Below are positions 49,006 to 57,866 of a DNA stretch of 64,000 bases, in pieces. This stretch comes from Labrys sp. WJW. Its GTDB lineage: Bacteria > Pseudomonadota > Alphaproteobacteria > Rhizobiales > Labraceae. The stretch's first letter is position 1. Every line of letters starts with the position of its first letter. The notes under the pieces are model-generated. The model worked only from the letters and a program-made list of their open reading frames with translations. It had not been told where the DNA came from and did no database searches. The position numbers and the translations under genes are program-made. The stretch spans positions 1 through 64,000 of the forward strand of contig NZ_LYXZ01000071.1 of the NCBI RefSeq assembly GCF_001676615.1, written 5' to 3'.

Positions 49006-50541
49006 TCAAGGGCTCGTCCCTCCGTCGTCGACATCGAATTTCACGCCCTGCGCCAGTGGCAGGGTCCGGCCGTAATTGATGGCGCTGGTCTGGCGCCGCA
49101 TATAGGCCTTCCAAGCGTCCGAGCCGCTCTCGCGACCACCGCCCGTCTCTTTCTCGCCACCGAAAGCACCACCGATCTCGGCGCCTGAAGGACCCATATT
49201 GACATTGGCGATGCCGCAATCGGAACCCTGGGCGGAGACGAAGCGCTCGACCTCACGCATGTCGGTGGCGAAGATCGAGGAGGACAGGCCCTGGGGCACA
49301 CCGTTCTGAAGCGCCAGGGCCTCGTCGAACTCGCTATATTTCAGCACATAGAGAATCGGGGCGAAGGTTTCGTTAACGACGGGGCCGGCCTGGGTGGGCA
49401 TCTCGACCAGGGCCGGACGGGCGTAATAGGCCTCGTCCGGGCCTGCTTCCGCGACACGGGCGCCGCCATGCACGGTGCCGCCGGCCTTGCGGGCTTCGTC
49501 GAGCGCCTTCTGCATACCCTCGAAAGCGGCCTTGTCGATGAGCGGGCCGACCAGCGATTCGGTGGTGAGAGGATTGCCGACGCTGATGGAGGCATAGACC
49601 TTCTTGAGCTTGCCGATGAGGTCATCATAGACGCTGTCATGCACGATCAGGCGGCGCAGCGAGGTGCAGCGCTGGCCGGCCGTGCCCATGGCGGCGAAGG
49701 CAATGGCGCGCAAGGCCAGATCCAGATCGGCCGAGGGCGTGACGATCGAGGCGTTGTTGCCGCCGAGCTCGAGGATCGAACGGCCGAAGCGGCGGGCGAC
49801 GCGCTCGCCGACGATGCGACCCATCGCGGTGGAGCCGGTGGCCGAGACGACCGGTACGCGCGGATCCTCCACCAGCGCTTCTCCGACGTCGCGGGCGCCG
49901 AGGATGAGAGTGAGCAGGCCGTCCGGCACGCCGCCGAAGCGCTTGGCGGCGCGGTTGAAGATGGCTTCCACGGCCAGTGCCGTGAGCGGTGTCTTCTCGG
50001 AAGGCTTCCATACCACGCTGTCGCCACAGACGAAGGCCAGCGCCGCGTTCCAGCTCCACACCGCGACGGGGAAGTTGAAGGCCGAGATCACGCCGACCAC
50101 GCCGGCCGGGTGCCACTGCTCCATCATGCGGTGGTCGCCGCGCTCGGTGGCGATGGTGAGGCCATAGAGCTGGCGCGACAGGCCGGTGGCGAAGTCGCAG
50201 ATGTCGATCATCTCCTGCACTTCACCCAGACCCTCGGAGGCGATCTTGCCGACTTCAAGGCTGACCAGGCGGCCGAGCTCGGCCTTGGCGGTCCGCAGTT
50301 CCTCGCCGAGCAGGCGCACCAGTTCGCCGCGCTGCGGGCCTGGCACCTTGCGCCAGGCTTCGAAAGCGGCCTGCGCCTGGCCGATGGCGGTCTTGGCTTC
50401 GGCCGGGCTGTTGTCCTGAACGGCGCCGATGGTCTCGCCGGTGAGGGGGCTGCGAACGGTGCGGGAGCCGCCGGTGTAGCGGTTGGCCGGAACCCCAAGA
50501 GCCTCGAGAAGCTGGCGGGTTTCGGCGGCAGGACTGGTCAT
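49006..50541 (-). CDS. Aldehyde dehydrogenase, ALDH7 / L-piperidine-6-carboxylate dehydrogenase type
   Basis: 511 residues with the ALDH core: FNFPVAVWSWNAALAFVCGD, KPSEKTPLTA, general base Glu258 in LELGGNNA and nucleophile Cys292 in GTAGQRCTSLRR. The asparagine-rich GGNNA, the GEVQEMIDICDFATGLSRQL region and the end SSAINYGRTLPLAQG-like segment point to the ALDH7 (antiquitin, AmaB) branch, which oxidises alpha-aminoadipate semialdehyde / piperideine-6-carboxylate in lysine breakdown. Uses NAD. The exact substrate is inferred from family likeness. Confidence 0.9.
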   Translation of the reverse strand: MTSPAAETRQLLEALGVPANRYTGGSRTVRSPLTGETIGAVQDNSPAEAKTAIGQAQAAFEAWRKVPGPQRGELVRLLGEELRTAKAELGRLVSLEVGKIASEGLGEVQEMIDICDFATGLSRQLYGLTIATERGDHRMMEQWHPAGVVGVISAFNFPVAVWSWNAALAFVCGDSVVWKPSEKTPLTALAVEAIFNRAAKRFGGVPDGLLTLILGARDVGEALVEDPRVPVVSATGSTAMGRIVGERVARRFGRSILELGGNNASIVTPSADLDLALRAIAFAAMGTAGQRCTSLRRLIVHDSVYDDLIGKLKKVYASISVGNPLTTESLVGPLIDKAAFEGMQKALDEARKAGGTVHGGARVAEAGPDEAYYARPALVEMPTQAGPVVNETFAPILYVLKYSEFDEALALQNGVPQGLSSSIFATDMREVERFVSAQGSDCGIANVNMGPSGAEIGGAFGGEKETGGGRESGSDAWKAYMRRQTSAINYGRTLPLAQGVKFDVDDGGTSP

Positions 50542-50627
50542 GATGACTCGCTCAATTCAACGCGATATGGCGACGCTCATACCTTTTTTGGCGGTCATGG
50601 GGAACCCCCGCGACGTCGCGCGGATTC

Positions 50628-51479
50628 TCAGCTGCTTTCCACGGCGGCATAGACCCCGGAAAAATCCAGTTTTTCGAGGTCGTTCTGGTGCTGGAGAAAC
50701 TGCAGGTAGCCGGCATCCCAGATGCCGAGGCCGAGGGTCATGCAGGAATCGATGGTGAGCAGATGGCGCCAGTTGCGCGCCGGTGCGAGATCGAGCTTGG
50801 CGCGCTCGCGGGCGTCGTAGAGCCATTTCGGATTGACCTCCCGCACCACATAGGCGTCCTCGCGCGGGTCGGAGCCGATGCCGGCGGCGTGGCCGAACAG
50901 TTTGCTGAGGATGGGGCTCGCCGTGTTCGGCTCGAGCGACCACATGAATTCCTCGTTGTAGGTGTCGTGCTCGTCCTCGCTCATGTCGCGTGTGACCGCC
51001 GAGAAATCCCGGGTGGCCCAGCGCGGGAAGTCACGGATTTCCGCAAATTCGAGGCGATGGGGCTCGACATCGGCGAACATGTCGTTGGCGAAGGCAATGT
51101 CGGTGGGCAGCGCGGCCGGATGCAGGGGATCGGTGCCAGTGTAAAGCAGAATGCGGTGCTCGACATCGGTTGCCGGTTCATCGAGGCCTATGAAGACATA
51201 GAGCATGCCGGCCCGCGGCAGCGCGCTGGCGGCGGGCGGAAGCTCGGCCAGGTCGATCTGGAGCGCGAACTCCATGGCCTCGCCCTTGGCCGTGCGCGGC
51301 CAGGCGAGGGAGGCCGGCAGGTCCGGCAGGCCTCCGATCCGGCTCTGGCCGGTATCTCCAGCACCGGTCCCCAGCAGGATCGCAATGGCGGGCAATTCTT
51401 GGGGCAGGATATGTTCAGCATGGGTGCCCAAGCCGACATTTTCCAGCAATTGGCGGGGAGAGGGGACGGGATCGATCAT
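50628..51479 (-). CDS. DUF1963 (YwqG-like) protein
   Basis: 283 residues with the YwqG/DUF1963 pattern: SRIGGLPDLPASLAWP near residue 50, MEFALQIDLAELP, GMLYVFIGLDE and a C-terminal Trp/Gly-rich part (LTIDSCMTLGLGIWDAGYLQ FL). Cytoplasmic, no known enzymatic activity. It stands alone between the ALDH gene and the regulator gene. Confidence 0.85.
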   Translation of the reverse strand: MIDPVPSPRQLLENVGLGTHAEHILPQELPAIAILLGTGAGDTGQSRIGGLPDLPASLAWPRTAKGEAMEFALQIDLAELPPAASALPRAGMLYVFIGLDEPATDVEHRILLYTGTDPLHPAALPTDIAFANDMFADVEPHRLEFAEIRDFPRWATRDFSAVTRDMSEDEHDTYNEEFMWSLEPNTASPILSKLFGHAAGIGSDPREDAYVVREVNPKWLYDARERAKLDLAPARNWRHLLTIDSCMTLGLGIWDAGYLQFLQHQNDLEKLDFSGVYAAVESS

Positions 51480-51555
51480 GATGGCTCGTAGGGGAGAAGC
51501 AATTGAAAAGACGTCCTATCTCGTTTGGCAAAGATAGAGAACCTCCGGACACGCA

Positions 51556-51580
51556 CCCCTCTCCCCGGCAGGGAGAGGGG
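51556..51580. repeat. Palindromic intergenic element
   Basis: CCCCTCTCCC and GGGAGAGGGG are exact arms with a five-base loop, just downstream of the regulator gene. Same style as 11811-11932 in the prophage. As RNA it would form a strong stem. Confidence 0.6.
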
Positions 51581-51607
51581 CAGGGGTGAGAGAAAACGAC
51601 TCTACCC

Positions 51608-52483
51608 TCACACCAACCCCTCTCCAGGCTCGGGAGAAGGGCTTGCCAGCCCGTCGAGAAAGGCCTTGATCCTGTCGCGGTCGTCCGGCGTAGGATTGTA
51701 GACCAGCATGCTCAGATCGGGTCGGCCGTCGACGGCGAACGCCGAATATTCCAGCGTGATCGGGCCGAGCACTGGGTGGCGCAGGCGCTTGACGCCGTCA
51801 CCATGGGCACGGACGTCGTTGTCGCGCCACATCGCCTCGAATTCGGGGCTGAGCCGGCAGAGTTCCTCGATGAGAGGCTCTACCTCCGCCGCAGCTCCCG
51901 CGCGCGCCGTGTCGGCCCTGAAGGTCGCCACCACGAAGCGGGCCACGCTCTCCCAGTCATATTGTGCGGCGCGGACGTTGGGGTCGAGAAACATGAAACG
52001 CAGGACATTGCGCTGATGGGGCGGCAGTGCGCCGTAATCGGTCAGGATCGCGGCTGCCGCCTGGTTCCAGGCCACGATGTCCCAAGTCGCCGTCTTGACC
52101 AGGGCCAGGCTCGGATGAAGCGCATCGAGCACGCGCTGCAGCCGCGGGGTGACGTCTTCGCCCTTGCGGTAGCGCACTTCGGGCGGACGTCCCAAGCCGA
52201 GCAAAAAGAGGTGCTCGCGCTCGACCTCGGTCAGCAGGAGCGCGCGGGCGATACGGTCGAGCACGTCGGCCGAAGCTGCCCCGCCGCGCCCCTGTTCGAG
52301 CCAGGTGTACCAGGTCGGGCTGATATTGGCCCGCTGCGCGACTTCCTCCCGGCGCAGGCCAGGTGTACGGCGGCGCGTCGGGCCGAAGCCGAAGGCGGCC
52401 GGGTCGAGCTTGGCGCGGCGATCCCTCAGATAGGTTCCGAGCCTGGTTTCCTGCGTGATCTGTCCGGTCATCCTGTTAGTCAT
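51608..52483 (-). CDS. Helix-turn-helix regulator with MmyB-like ligand domain
   Basis: 291 residues. The N-terminal XRE domain has the typical RTPGLRREEVAQRANISPTW YTWLEQGR block. The C-terminal part (from VRYRKGEDVTPRLQRVLDAL, with TATWDIVAWNQAAAAIL and NVLRFMF) is the PAS-like MmyB ligand-binding domain found in actinobacterial and proteobacterial regulators. It is divergent from a NAD(P)-binding protein gene, and this regulator class often controls such a neighbour. An ATG at 52471 is an alternative start; AT-rich promoter-like DNA lies directly at the upstream ATG. Confidence 0.9.
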   Translation of the reverse strand: MTNRMTGQITQETRLGTYLRDRRAKLDPAAFGFGPTRRRTPGLRREEVAQRANISPTWYTWLEQGRGGAASADVLDRIARALLLTEVEREHLFLLGLGRPPEVRYRKGEDVTPRLQRVLDALHPSLALVKTATWDIVAWNQAAAAILTDYGALPPHQRNVLRFMFLDPNVRAAQYDWESVARFVVATFRADTARAGAAAEVEPLIEELCRLSPEFEAMWRDNDVRAHGDGVKRLRHPVLGPITLEYSAFAVDGRPDLSMLVYNPTPDDRDRIKAFLDGLASPSPEPGEGLV

Positions 52484-52535
52484 TATAATACGATAAGGTC
52501 ACTACTTTACCAGGATAAACTGGCGGCCAATGCTT

Positions 52536-52557
52536 GTCTCCTATCTTGTTAGGAGAC
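52536..52557. promoter_or_regulatory. Inverted repeat before the NAD(P)-binding protein gene
   Basis: GTCTCCTA and TAGGAGAC are exact eight-base arms with a six-base spacer. The right arm covers the ribosome-binding site of the gene at 52564. It could be the operator of the divergent regulator or an mRNA hairpin. A second possible site, GGT-N9-ACC, lies around 52497-52511. Confidence 0.55.
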
Positions 52558-52563
52558 TTGCTC

Positions 52564-53457
52564 ATGCGCGTATTCGTAACCGGTGCGACCGGATTCATCG
52601 GCTCCGCCGTGGTGAAGGAATTGATCGGGGCGGGCCATCAGGTGCTCGGCCTGGTCCGCTCGGAGGAGAAGGCGGTGGCCCTGGCCGCGGCGGGCGCCGA
52701 AGCCCATCGCGGCTCGCTGGAGGATCTCGACAGCCTCAAAGCCGGCACTGCCCGCTCGGACGGCGTCATCCATCTTGCCTTCAACCATGATTTCTCGACC
52801 TTCGCCGCCAATTGCGAGGATGACCGCCGCGTAGTCGCTGCGCTCGGCTCTGCGCTTGCCGGCTCCGGCCGGCCCCTGATCGTGACCTCGGGCACCGCCA
52901 TGGCCAGCACCGTGCCCGGCGAACCGGCCCGTGAGGACGGCGCGGTGGTCAGCTCGAAGGTGATCCCCCGTGCTGCCTCGGAGGAGGCTGCTGGGGCCGT
53001 GGCTGCCGAAGGCGGCAATGTCTCGGTGGTCCGCCTGCCCCAGGTTCACGATACCGTCAGGCAGGGTCTCGTTACCTATGCCATTGCGGTGGCGCGCGAG
53101 AAGGGCGTGTCGGCCTATGTCGAGGAAGGTCGGAACCGCTGGCCGGCAGCCCATATCCTCGACGTCGCCCGTCTCTACCGCCTCGTGCTGGAGAAGGCCG
53201 AGCCGGGGGCGAAATACCATGCGGTGGCGGAGGAAGGCGTGTCCCAGAGGGAGATCGCGGAGGTGATCGGCCGGGGCCTGAACGTGCCGGTCAGATCCAT
53301 CCTCCTCGGCGAGGCGGGGGCTCATTTCGGCTGGCTCGGCCTGTTTGCCGGCCACGACATGCCGGCCTCGGGCGAGCAGACCCAAAGGAAGCTGGGATGG
53401 CAGCCTGGCGGCCCCAGCCTGATCGCCGATCTCCAGGCGATGAACTACGGGGCCTGA
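52564..53457 (+). CDS. NAD(P)-dependent epimerase/dehydratase-type oxidoreductase
   Basis: 297 residues from the ATG at 52564, with AGGAG upstream. The Rossmann start MRVFVTGATGFIGSAVVKEL is clear, followed by GLVRSEEKA and GDLxD-like GSLEDLDSL. It is an atypical extended SDR: the YxxxK pair is missing (SKVIPRAASEEAA occupies the place), as in the NmrA-like or SDR-a groups. Substrate unknown. It is likely regulated by the divergent MmyB-type regulator. Confidence 0.87.
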   Translation: MRVFVTGATGFIGSAVVKELIGAGHQVLGLVRSEEKAVALAAAGAEAHRGSLEDLDSLKAGTARSDGVIHLAFNHDFSTFAANCEDDRRVVAALGSALAGSGRPLIVTSGTAMASTVPGEPAREDGAVVSSKVIPRAASEEAAGAVAAEGGNVSVVRLPQVHDTVRQGLVTYAIAVAREKGVSAYVEEGRNRWPAAHILDVARLYRLVLEKAEPGAKYHAVAEEGVSQREIAEVIGRGLNVPVRSILLGEAGAHFGWLGLFAGHDMPASGEQTQRKLGWQPGGPSLIADLQAMNYGA

Positions 53458-53523
53458 GGCAAAAGCCTCCCTCCCATTGGGGAGAGAGGTTAAGGGCGGT
53501 AGGAGGGTGCATCGCGCCCGAGA

Positions 53524-54123
53524 TTATTTCCCGTAGGCTTCGATCGAAGCCTTGACGCGTTCCTTGGCAGCTTCGGCGCTGTCGAAGCCGCCGACTTCGA
53601 CGACCTTGCTGCCGGCTGGAATCTGCTTGTAGACGCGGAAGAAGGCGGCAAGGCGCTCCTGCTCGATCTTGGGCAGGTCGCCGATCGCCTTGACGTCCTC
53701 ATAGGTGGGATCGACCTTGGCAACCGGCACGGCGATGACCTTGTCGTCGACGTCGCCGCCATCGATCATCTTGATGAGGCCGATCGGCCGCACACGGATC
53801 AGCGCGCCGGGAGCGATGGGCGCGCGGGTATAGACGAGCACGTCGAGCGGATCGCCGTCGGCGGCCTTGGTGCGGGTGATCGAGCCGTAATTGGCCGGGT
53901 AGGCCATCGGCATGGCGATGAAGCGGTCGACGACGATATGGCCGGTATCCGTGTCGGTCTCGTATTTCACCATGCTGCCGGCGGGAATCTCGACGACGAT
54001 GTTGAGTTCCTCGGGCGCATTCTTGGGTTGCTTGAAGGCCAGCACGTTTTCCGCCTCGGCCAGGGCCGGCAAGGCAGGAAGGACGAACAGGGCAGCGGCG
54101 AGCAGGGACTTCAGCGATGTCAT
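53524..54123 (-). CDS. Inorganic pyrophosphatase with export signal
   Basis: 199 residues. The family I pyrophosphatase signature is intact: YPANYGSI, then DGDPLDVLV with the metal-binding Asp89, Asp91 and Asp94, and later DPTYEDVKAI and KVDPTY. Unlike the normal cytoplasmic enzyme it begins with a signal peptide (SLLAAALFVLPALPALA, cleavage near residue 22), so it should act in the periplasm on diphosphate released outside the cytoplasm. GGAGG lies before the ATG. The cell probably has a separate cytoplasmic Ppa elsewhere. Confidence 0.9.
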   Translation of the reverse strand: MTSLKSLLAAALFVLPALPALAEAENVLAFKQPKNAPEELNIVVEIPAGSMVKYETDTDTGHIVVDRFIAMPMAYPANYGSITRTKAADGDPLDVLVYTRAPIAPGALIRVRPIGLIKMIDGGDVDDKVIAVPVAKVDPTYEDVKAIGDLPKIEQERLAAFFRVYKQIPAGSKVVEVGGFDSAEAAKERVKASIEAYGK

Positions 54124-54220
54124 TTCAACCTCCGGTAAGGGAACGCGGAGAGGTAGGGAGCGCAGGCGACAGGCATATGACGCCAGCCGATCATCGGCGG
54201 TGAAGCGAAGGTGGAGATCT

Positions 54221-56395
54221 CTACGCGAAATTCATGGGATCGATGTCGATGTCGACCGCGAGCTGGCCTGTCACCTTCGGTCCGGCGGCGAGCCAGGCGC
54301 GGATATAGTCCTGCAAGGCGAAGTCGCGCGGGGCTTGCAGGATCAGGCGCATGCGGTGGCGGCCACGGATCACCGCGATCGGCGCCTCGGCTGGGCCGAG
54401 CACGCGCAGGGCGGAATCGAAGGGCGCTTGCTTGGCGAGTTGGCGGGCAAAGCCCTCCGCCTTGCCGCGATCCTCGTCGGAGATGGTCAGCGCCGCCATG
54501 CGGCCATAGGGCGGCAGGCCAGCCTTGGCGCGCACGGCGATCTCGCGCGCATAGAAGCTCTCCTTGTCGCCGGAGACCAGCGCCTGCATCACCGGATGCG
54601 AGGGATCGTAGCTCTGCAGCAGCGCCCGCCCCGGGCGTTCACCCCGCCCGGCCCGGCCGGTGACCTGGCCGAGGAGCTGGAAGGTGCGTTCGGCTGCGCG
54701 CGGGTCGCCGGTGCCCAGGCCGAGATCTGCATCGACCACGCCGACCAGCGTCAAATGCGGAAAATTGTGTCCCTTGGCGACGAGCTGCGTGCCGATGACG
54801 AGATTGGCCTCGCCCTTGGCAACCGTGTCGAGTTCCTGGCGCAACCGCTCGGCGCTGCCATGGATGTCAGAGGAGAGGATCACGGTGTGGGCGTCGGGAA
54901 ACAACCCCGAGACCTCCTCGGCGATGCGCTCCACGCCGGGGCCGCAGGGAGTGAGTGTGTCCTCGCCCTCGCAACTCGGACAATGGCGCGGTACGGGGGC
55001 GGTATGGCCGCAATGGTGGCAGACCAGGCTTTTGCGGAAACGATGCTCGACCAGCCAGGCCGTGCAGTTCGGGCACTGGAAGCGATGCCCGCATTTGCGG
55101 CAGAGCGTGAGCGGGGCGTAACCGCGCCGGTTGAGGAAGAGCAGGGCCTGCTCCCCGGCCGCCAGCGTTTCCTTGACCGCCGTGACCAGGCCGGGAGCGA
55201 TGAACTTGCCGCGCTCGGGCCCGCCCTCGCGCATGTCGACCGTGGCGATCGCGGGCAGCGCCCGCCCGCCGAATCGCTGGGGCAAGGTGATATGGCCGTA
55301 GCGGCCGCGATCGGCATTGACGCGGGACTCGATCGAGGGCGTGGCCGAGGCCAGCACCACCGGCGCGTCGATCAGCCGGGCCCTGACCACCGCCATATCG
55401 CGGGCATTGTAGCGCGGCCCATCCTCCTGTTTGTAGGCGCTGTCATGTTCCTCGTCGACGATGATGAGCCTGAGGTCGACGAAGGGAAGGAACAGGGCCG
55501 AGCGGGCGCCGGCCACCACCGCAACCTCCCCCTTGGCGATACCGTGCCAGAGCCTGGCCCGCTTGTTGGCCGATACGCCTGAATGCCATTCGGCTGGGCG
55601 CACGCCGAAACGTTCGGCGAAGCGGTCGAGGAACTGGTTGGTCAGCGCGATCTCCGGCAGCATGATCAGCGCCTGGCCCCCCTGCCTGACGGCTTCGGCC
55701 ACCGCCTCGAAATAGACCTCGGTCTTGCCCGATCCGGTGACGCCTTCGAGCAGGGTCGCCGAAAAGCGCCGGGCTGCCACGGCCTGTCCGAGGCTGGCGG
55801 CCGCCAGCGCCTGGGCTTCGTTCAGGCTGGCGCTGCCGAAGGCGAGATCCGGGGTACCGGCCACCGGCTCCGGCGGCAGGGCCAGGGGCTCGACGGCTCC
55901 GGCATCGACCAGCCCGTCGACTACGCTCGGCGACACGCCCGTGGCCTCGATCAGCGCGCGCTTTTCATGCACGAATCCGTCGGACAGGTGGTCGAGCACG
56001 CGCCGGCGCGCCGCCGTGAGGCGCTCGGGCTCGTGCTTGCCCAAGCGATAGCCGAGCCTTTGTTTCTCCGGCGGCAATTCCGGCGCGCGCAGCGCCATGC
56101 GCATGATCATGCCGCGCGGCGTCAGCGTCCAGTTGGCCACCCATTCGATGAAGCGGCGCATCTCAGCCCCGAGCGGGGGGATTTCGAGGCGTTCCTCGAC
56201 ATATTTCAGCCGATTGGAGGAGGCGGGCAGCACGCCATCGCCGTCCCAGACCACGCCGACCACCTCGCGCGGGCCGAGGGTGACGCGCACGACATCGCCC
56301 GGCATCAGCGTGTTGCCGAAGGGCACGCGGTAGCTATAGGTGCGCTCCAGTGCCACCGGCAGCAGCACCTCGACGACTTCGCCCGGATTAGCCAT
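54221..56395 (-). CDS. priA: Primosomal protein N' (replication restart helicase PriA)
   Basis: 724 residues. The N-terminal DNA-binding part ends near residue 110. The helicase core has GVTGSGKTEVYF (Walker A, 221-225), DEEHDSAYKQ (314-323) and GTQLVAKGHNFP. The zinc-binding insert has four CxxC pairs: C432/C435, C441/C444, C459/C462 and C472/C475. It loads the replication machinery at stalled forks. The C-terminus, with LILQAPRDFALQDYIRAWL, fits the family and the length is usual. Confidence 0.95.
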   Translation of the reverse strand: MANPGEVVEVLLPVALERTYSYRVPFGNTLMPGDVVRVTLGPREVVGVVWDGDGVLPASSNRLKYVEERLEIPPLGAEMRRFIEWVANWTLTPRGMIMRMALRAPELPPEKQRLGYRLGKHEPERLTAARRRVLDHLSDGFVHEKRALIEATGVSPSVVDGLVDAGAVEPLALPPEPVAGTPDLAFGSASLNEAQALAAASLGQAVAARRFSATLLEGVTGSGKTEVYFEAVAEAVRQGGQALIMLPEIALTNQFLDRFAERFGVRPAEWHSGVSANKRARLWHGIAKGEVAVVAGARSALFLPFVDLRLIIVDEEHDSAYKQEDGPRYNARDMAVVRARLIDAPVVLASATPSIESRVNADRGRYGHITLPQRFGGRALPAIATVDMREGGPERGKFIAPGLVTAVKETLAAGEQALLFLNRRGYAPLTLCRKCGHRFQCPNCTAWLVEHRFRKSLVCHHCGHTAPVPRHCPSCEGEDTLTPCGPGVERIAEEVSGLFPDAHTVILSSDIHGSAERLRQELDTVAKGEANLVIGTQLVAKGHNFPHLTLVGVVDADLGLGTGDPRAAERTFQLLGQVTGRAGRGERPGRALLQSYDPSHPVMQALVSGDKESFYAREIAVRAKAGLPPYGRMAALTISDEDRGKAEGFARQLAKQAPFDSALRVLGPAEAPIAVIRGRHRMRLILQAPRDFALQDYIRAWLAAGPKVTGQLAVDIDIDPMNFA

Positions 56396-56516
56396 GGGCC
56401 CCCGCGCTCCGGGAGGCCTGGCTCGATGGGATATGCGCCACGATCATCCCCGACAGGTCGGGGAGGGGGCTGAGTCTGTCAAGGGTGGCACATGCCGGCC
56501 GCGCCTCCTGCCGCCG

Positions 56517-57680
56517 CTACTTCGTCTTGAGCAGCATGATCGATTGCACGCCTTCCTCCTCGCTGGCGTCAAAACGGACTGTGACGTCGTCTGGCAAGGG
56601 ATAGAAATAGGCGCGGTTTTCATCGAGGGGGAAGAGCTCTTTGGTCGGCTTGCCCATCAGGCGTTTCAGGGTGATCAGGGGATCACCGATCCTGACGCTG
56701 CCCACGCTGCCGTTGAACGGTTTGGTGAGTTTGATGCTCGCGACCTGCTTGTCGGTCGACAGGTAAAGTGCAAAGCCGTCGGCGGGATAGAGTGCGAGGC
56801 GTTCGCCCATCGCGCTGGTATAGGGCTCTGGCTGGCGGGTGGAGCCAAAAATGCGTTGAGCCTCTGCCACGCTGGCTCCCAATCCGACAGGAACACCTTC
56901 AATAGCGGGTACGGTCGTGGAGGCGGCGGGTGGAGGCTCCGAGCCGAAACGGCTGTCGTAGCCGGCGAGTTGAATCGCCAGGATGTCCTTGTCGCGGGCA
57001 TAATAGTCGGAGAGCTCTGTGATGTTGGCCTTGGCATTCTTTTCCGTGCAGGGCGCCGGCCGCTCGGCCGCTAGCTTGCGCTCGCTTTCGGCGATCGCAT
57101 CGCGTCCTGCTTCGCTGAGGGGGGCGGGCAGGGCCACCGCCTCCAATTGCCATTTGCCGCGATGGCAGGCGTCCGCATAAGCGTTGTGCCTGATGCGCGC
57201 TTCAGTCAGGCGTAACAGGGAGTTGACGATCACGTCGTTGAGGCGCCCCTGATCCAGGGTCCGGGAGCGCTCGACCAAGAACTTTTTCAGGTCAGGATTC
57301 AGTCCGCTATAGGTGGCAGGCGGCGGCGCGGGGCCTCCGAAGAGAGCGATCTTGATGTCCTTGAAGCTGTAGAAGCCGATGGAATAGCCGAGCTGGAACA
57401 GGGCCAGCGGAATGGCTGCAATGACCACCGCGCTACGCAGCCACCGGCGTGGGGGATGGCCGGGAGAGCCATCTCGGCGCAGCATGGTGAAGGCGAGCCC
57501 CAGGGCGATGATCGCCATCACGATGCCCAGCAGGTTCAATTGAGATTCGAACACCACCTCGCCGTTGACGGTTCGCTTGTCGGAAGCGCCCAGGAAGAGC
57601 CAGAACGGCAGCACGCCGAGAAGAATGGCGGCCAGCGGGCGGTTCATATTGTGCCAAAGACCTTGCGTGGGCTCGCTCAC
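56517..57680 (-). CDS. Membrane protein with C-terminal soluble domain, unknown
   Basis: 387 residues from a GTG at 57680, chosen because GGAG lies seven bases upstream (ATG codons at 57698 and 57647 are alternatives). There are three hydrophobic segments in the first 130 residues (AAILLGVLPFWLFLG, LLGIVMAIIALGLAFTML and AVVIAAIPLALFQLGYSIGF), then a long soluble part with paired cysteines (DACHRGKW, PAPCTEKN) and a beta-rich end. No family recognised. Confidence 0.7.
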   Translation of the reverse strand: MSEPTQGLWHNMNRPLAAILLGVLPFWLFLGASDKRTVNGEVVFESQLNLLGIVMAIIALGLAFTMLRRDGSPGHPPRRWLRSAVVIAAIPLALFQLGYSIGFYSFKDIKIALFGGPAPPPATYSGLNPDLKKFLVERSRTLDQGRLNDVIVNSLLRLTEARIRHNAYADACHRGKWQLEAVALPAPLSEAGRDAIAESERKLAAERPAPCTEKNAKANITELSDYYARDKDILAIQLAGYDSRFGSEPPPAASTTVPAIEGVPVGLGASVAEAQRIFGSTRQPEPYTSAMGERLALYPADGFALYLSTDKQVASIKLTKPFNGSVGSVRIGDPLITLKRLMGKPTKELFPLDENRAYFYPLPDDVTVRFDASEEEGVQSIMLLKTK

Positions 57681-57866
57681 GAACAGGCTCCATCCCATGT
57701 TGTGCTGGGCCAATGGGCCCAATTCGTGCGCAAATCTGGGGCAGGCCCGGGGGAGCGTCGAGTCTCCTGGGGAACAGGCGCTGCCGGGATCGCAGCATGC
57801 CTCCTGGCTTGCACCTTCTTCCCCGCTCGTCTAATCAGCCGGCATTCCCAACAAAGGTGACAGGTC

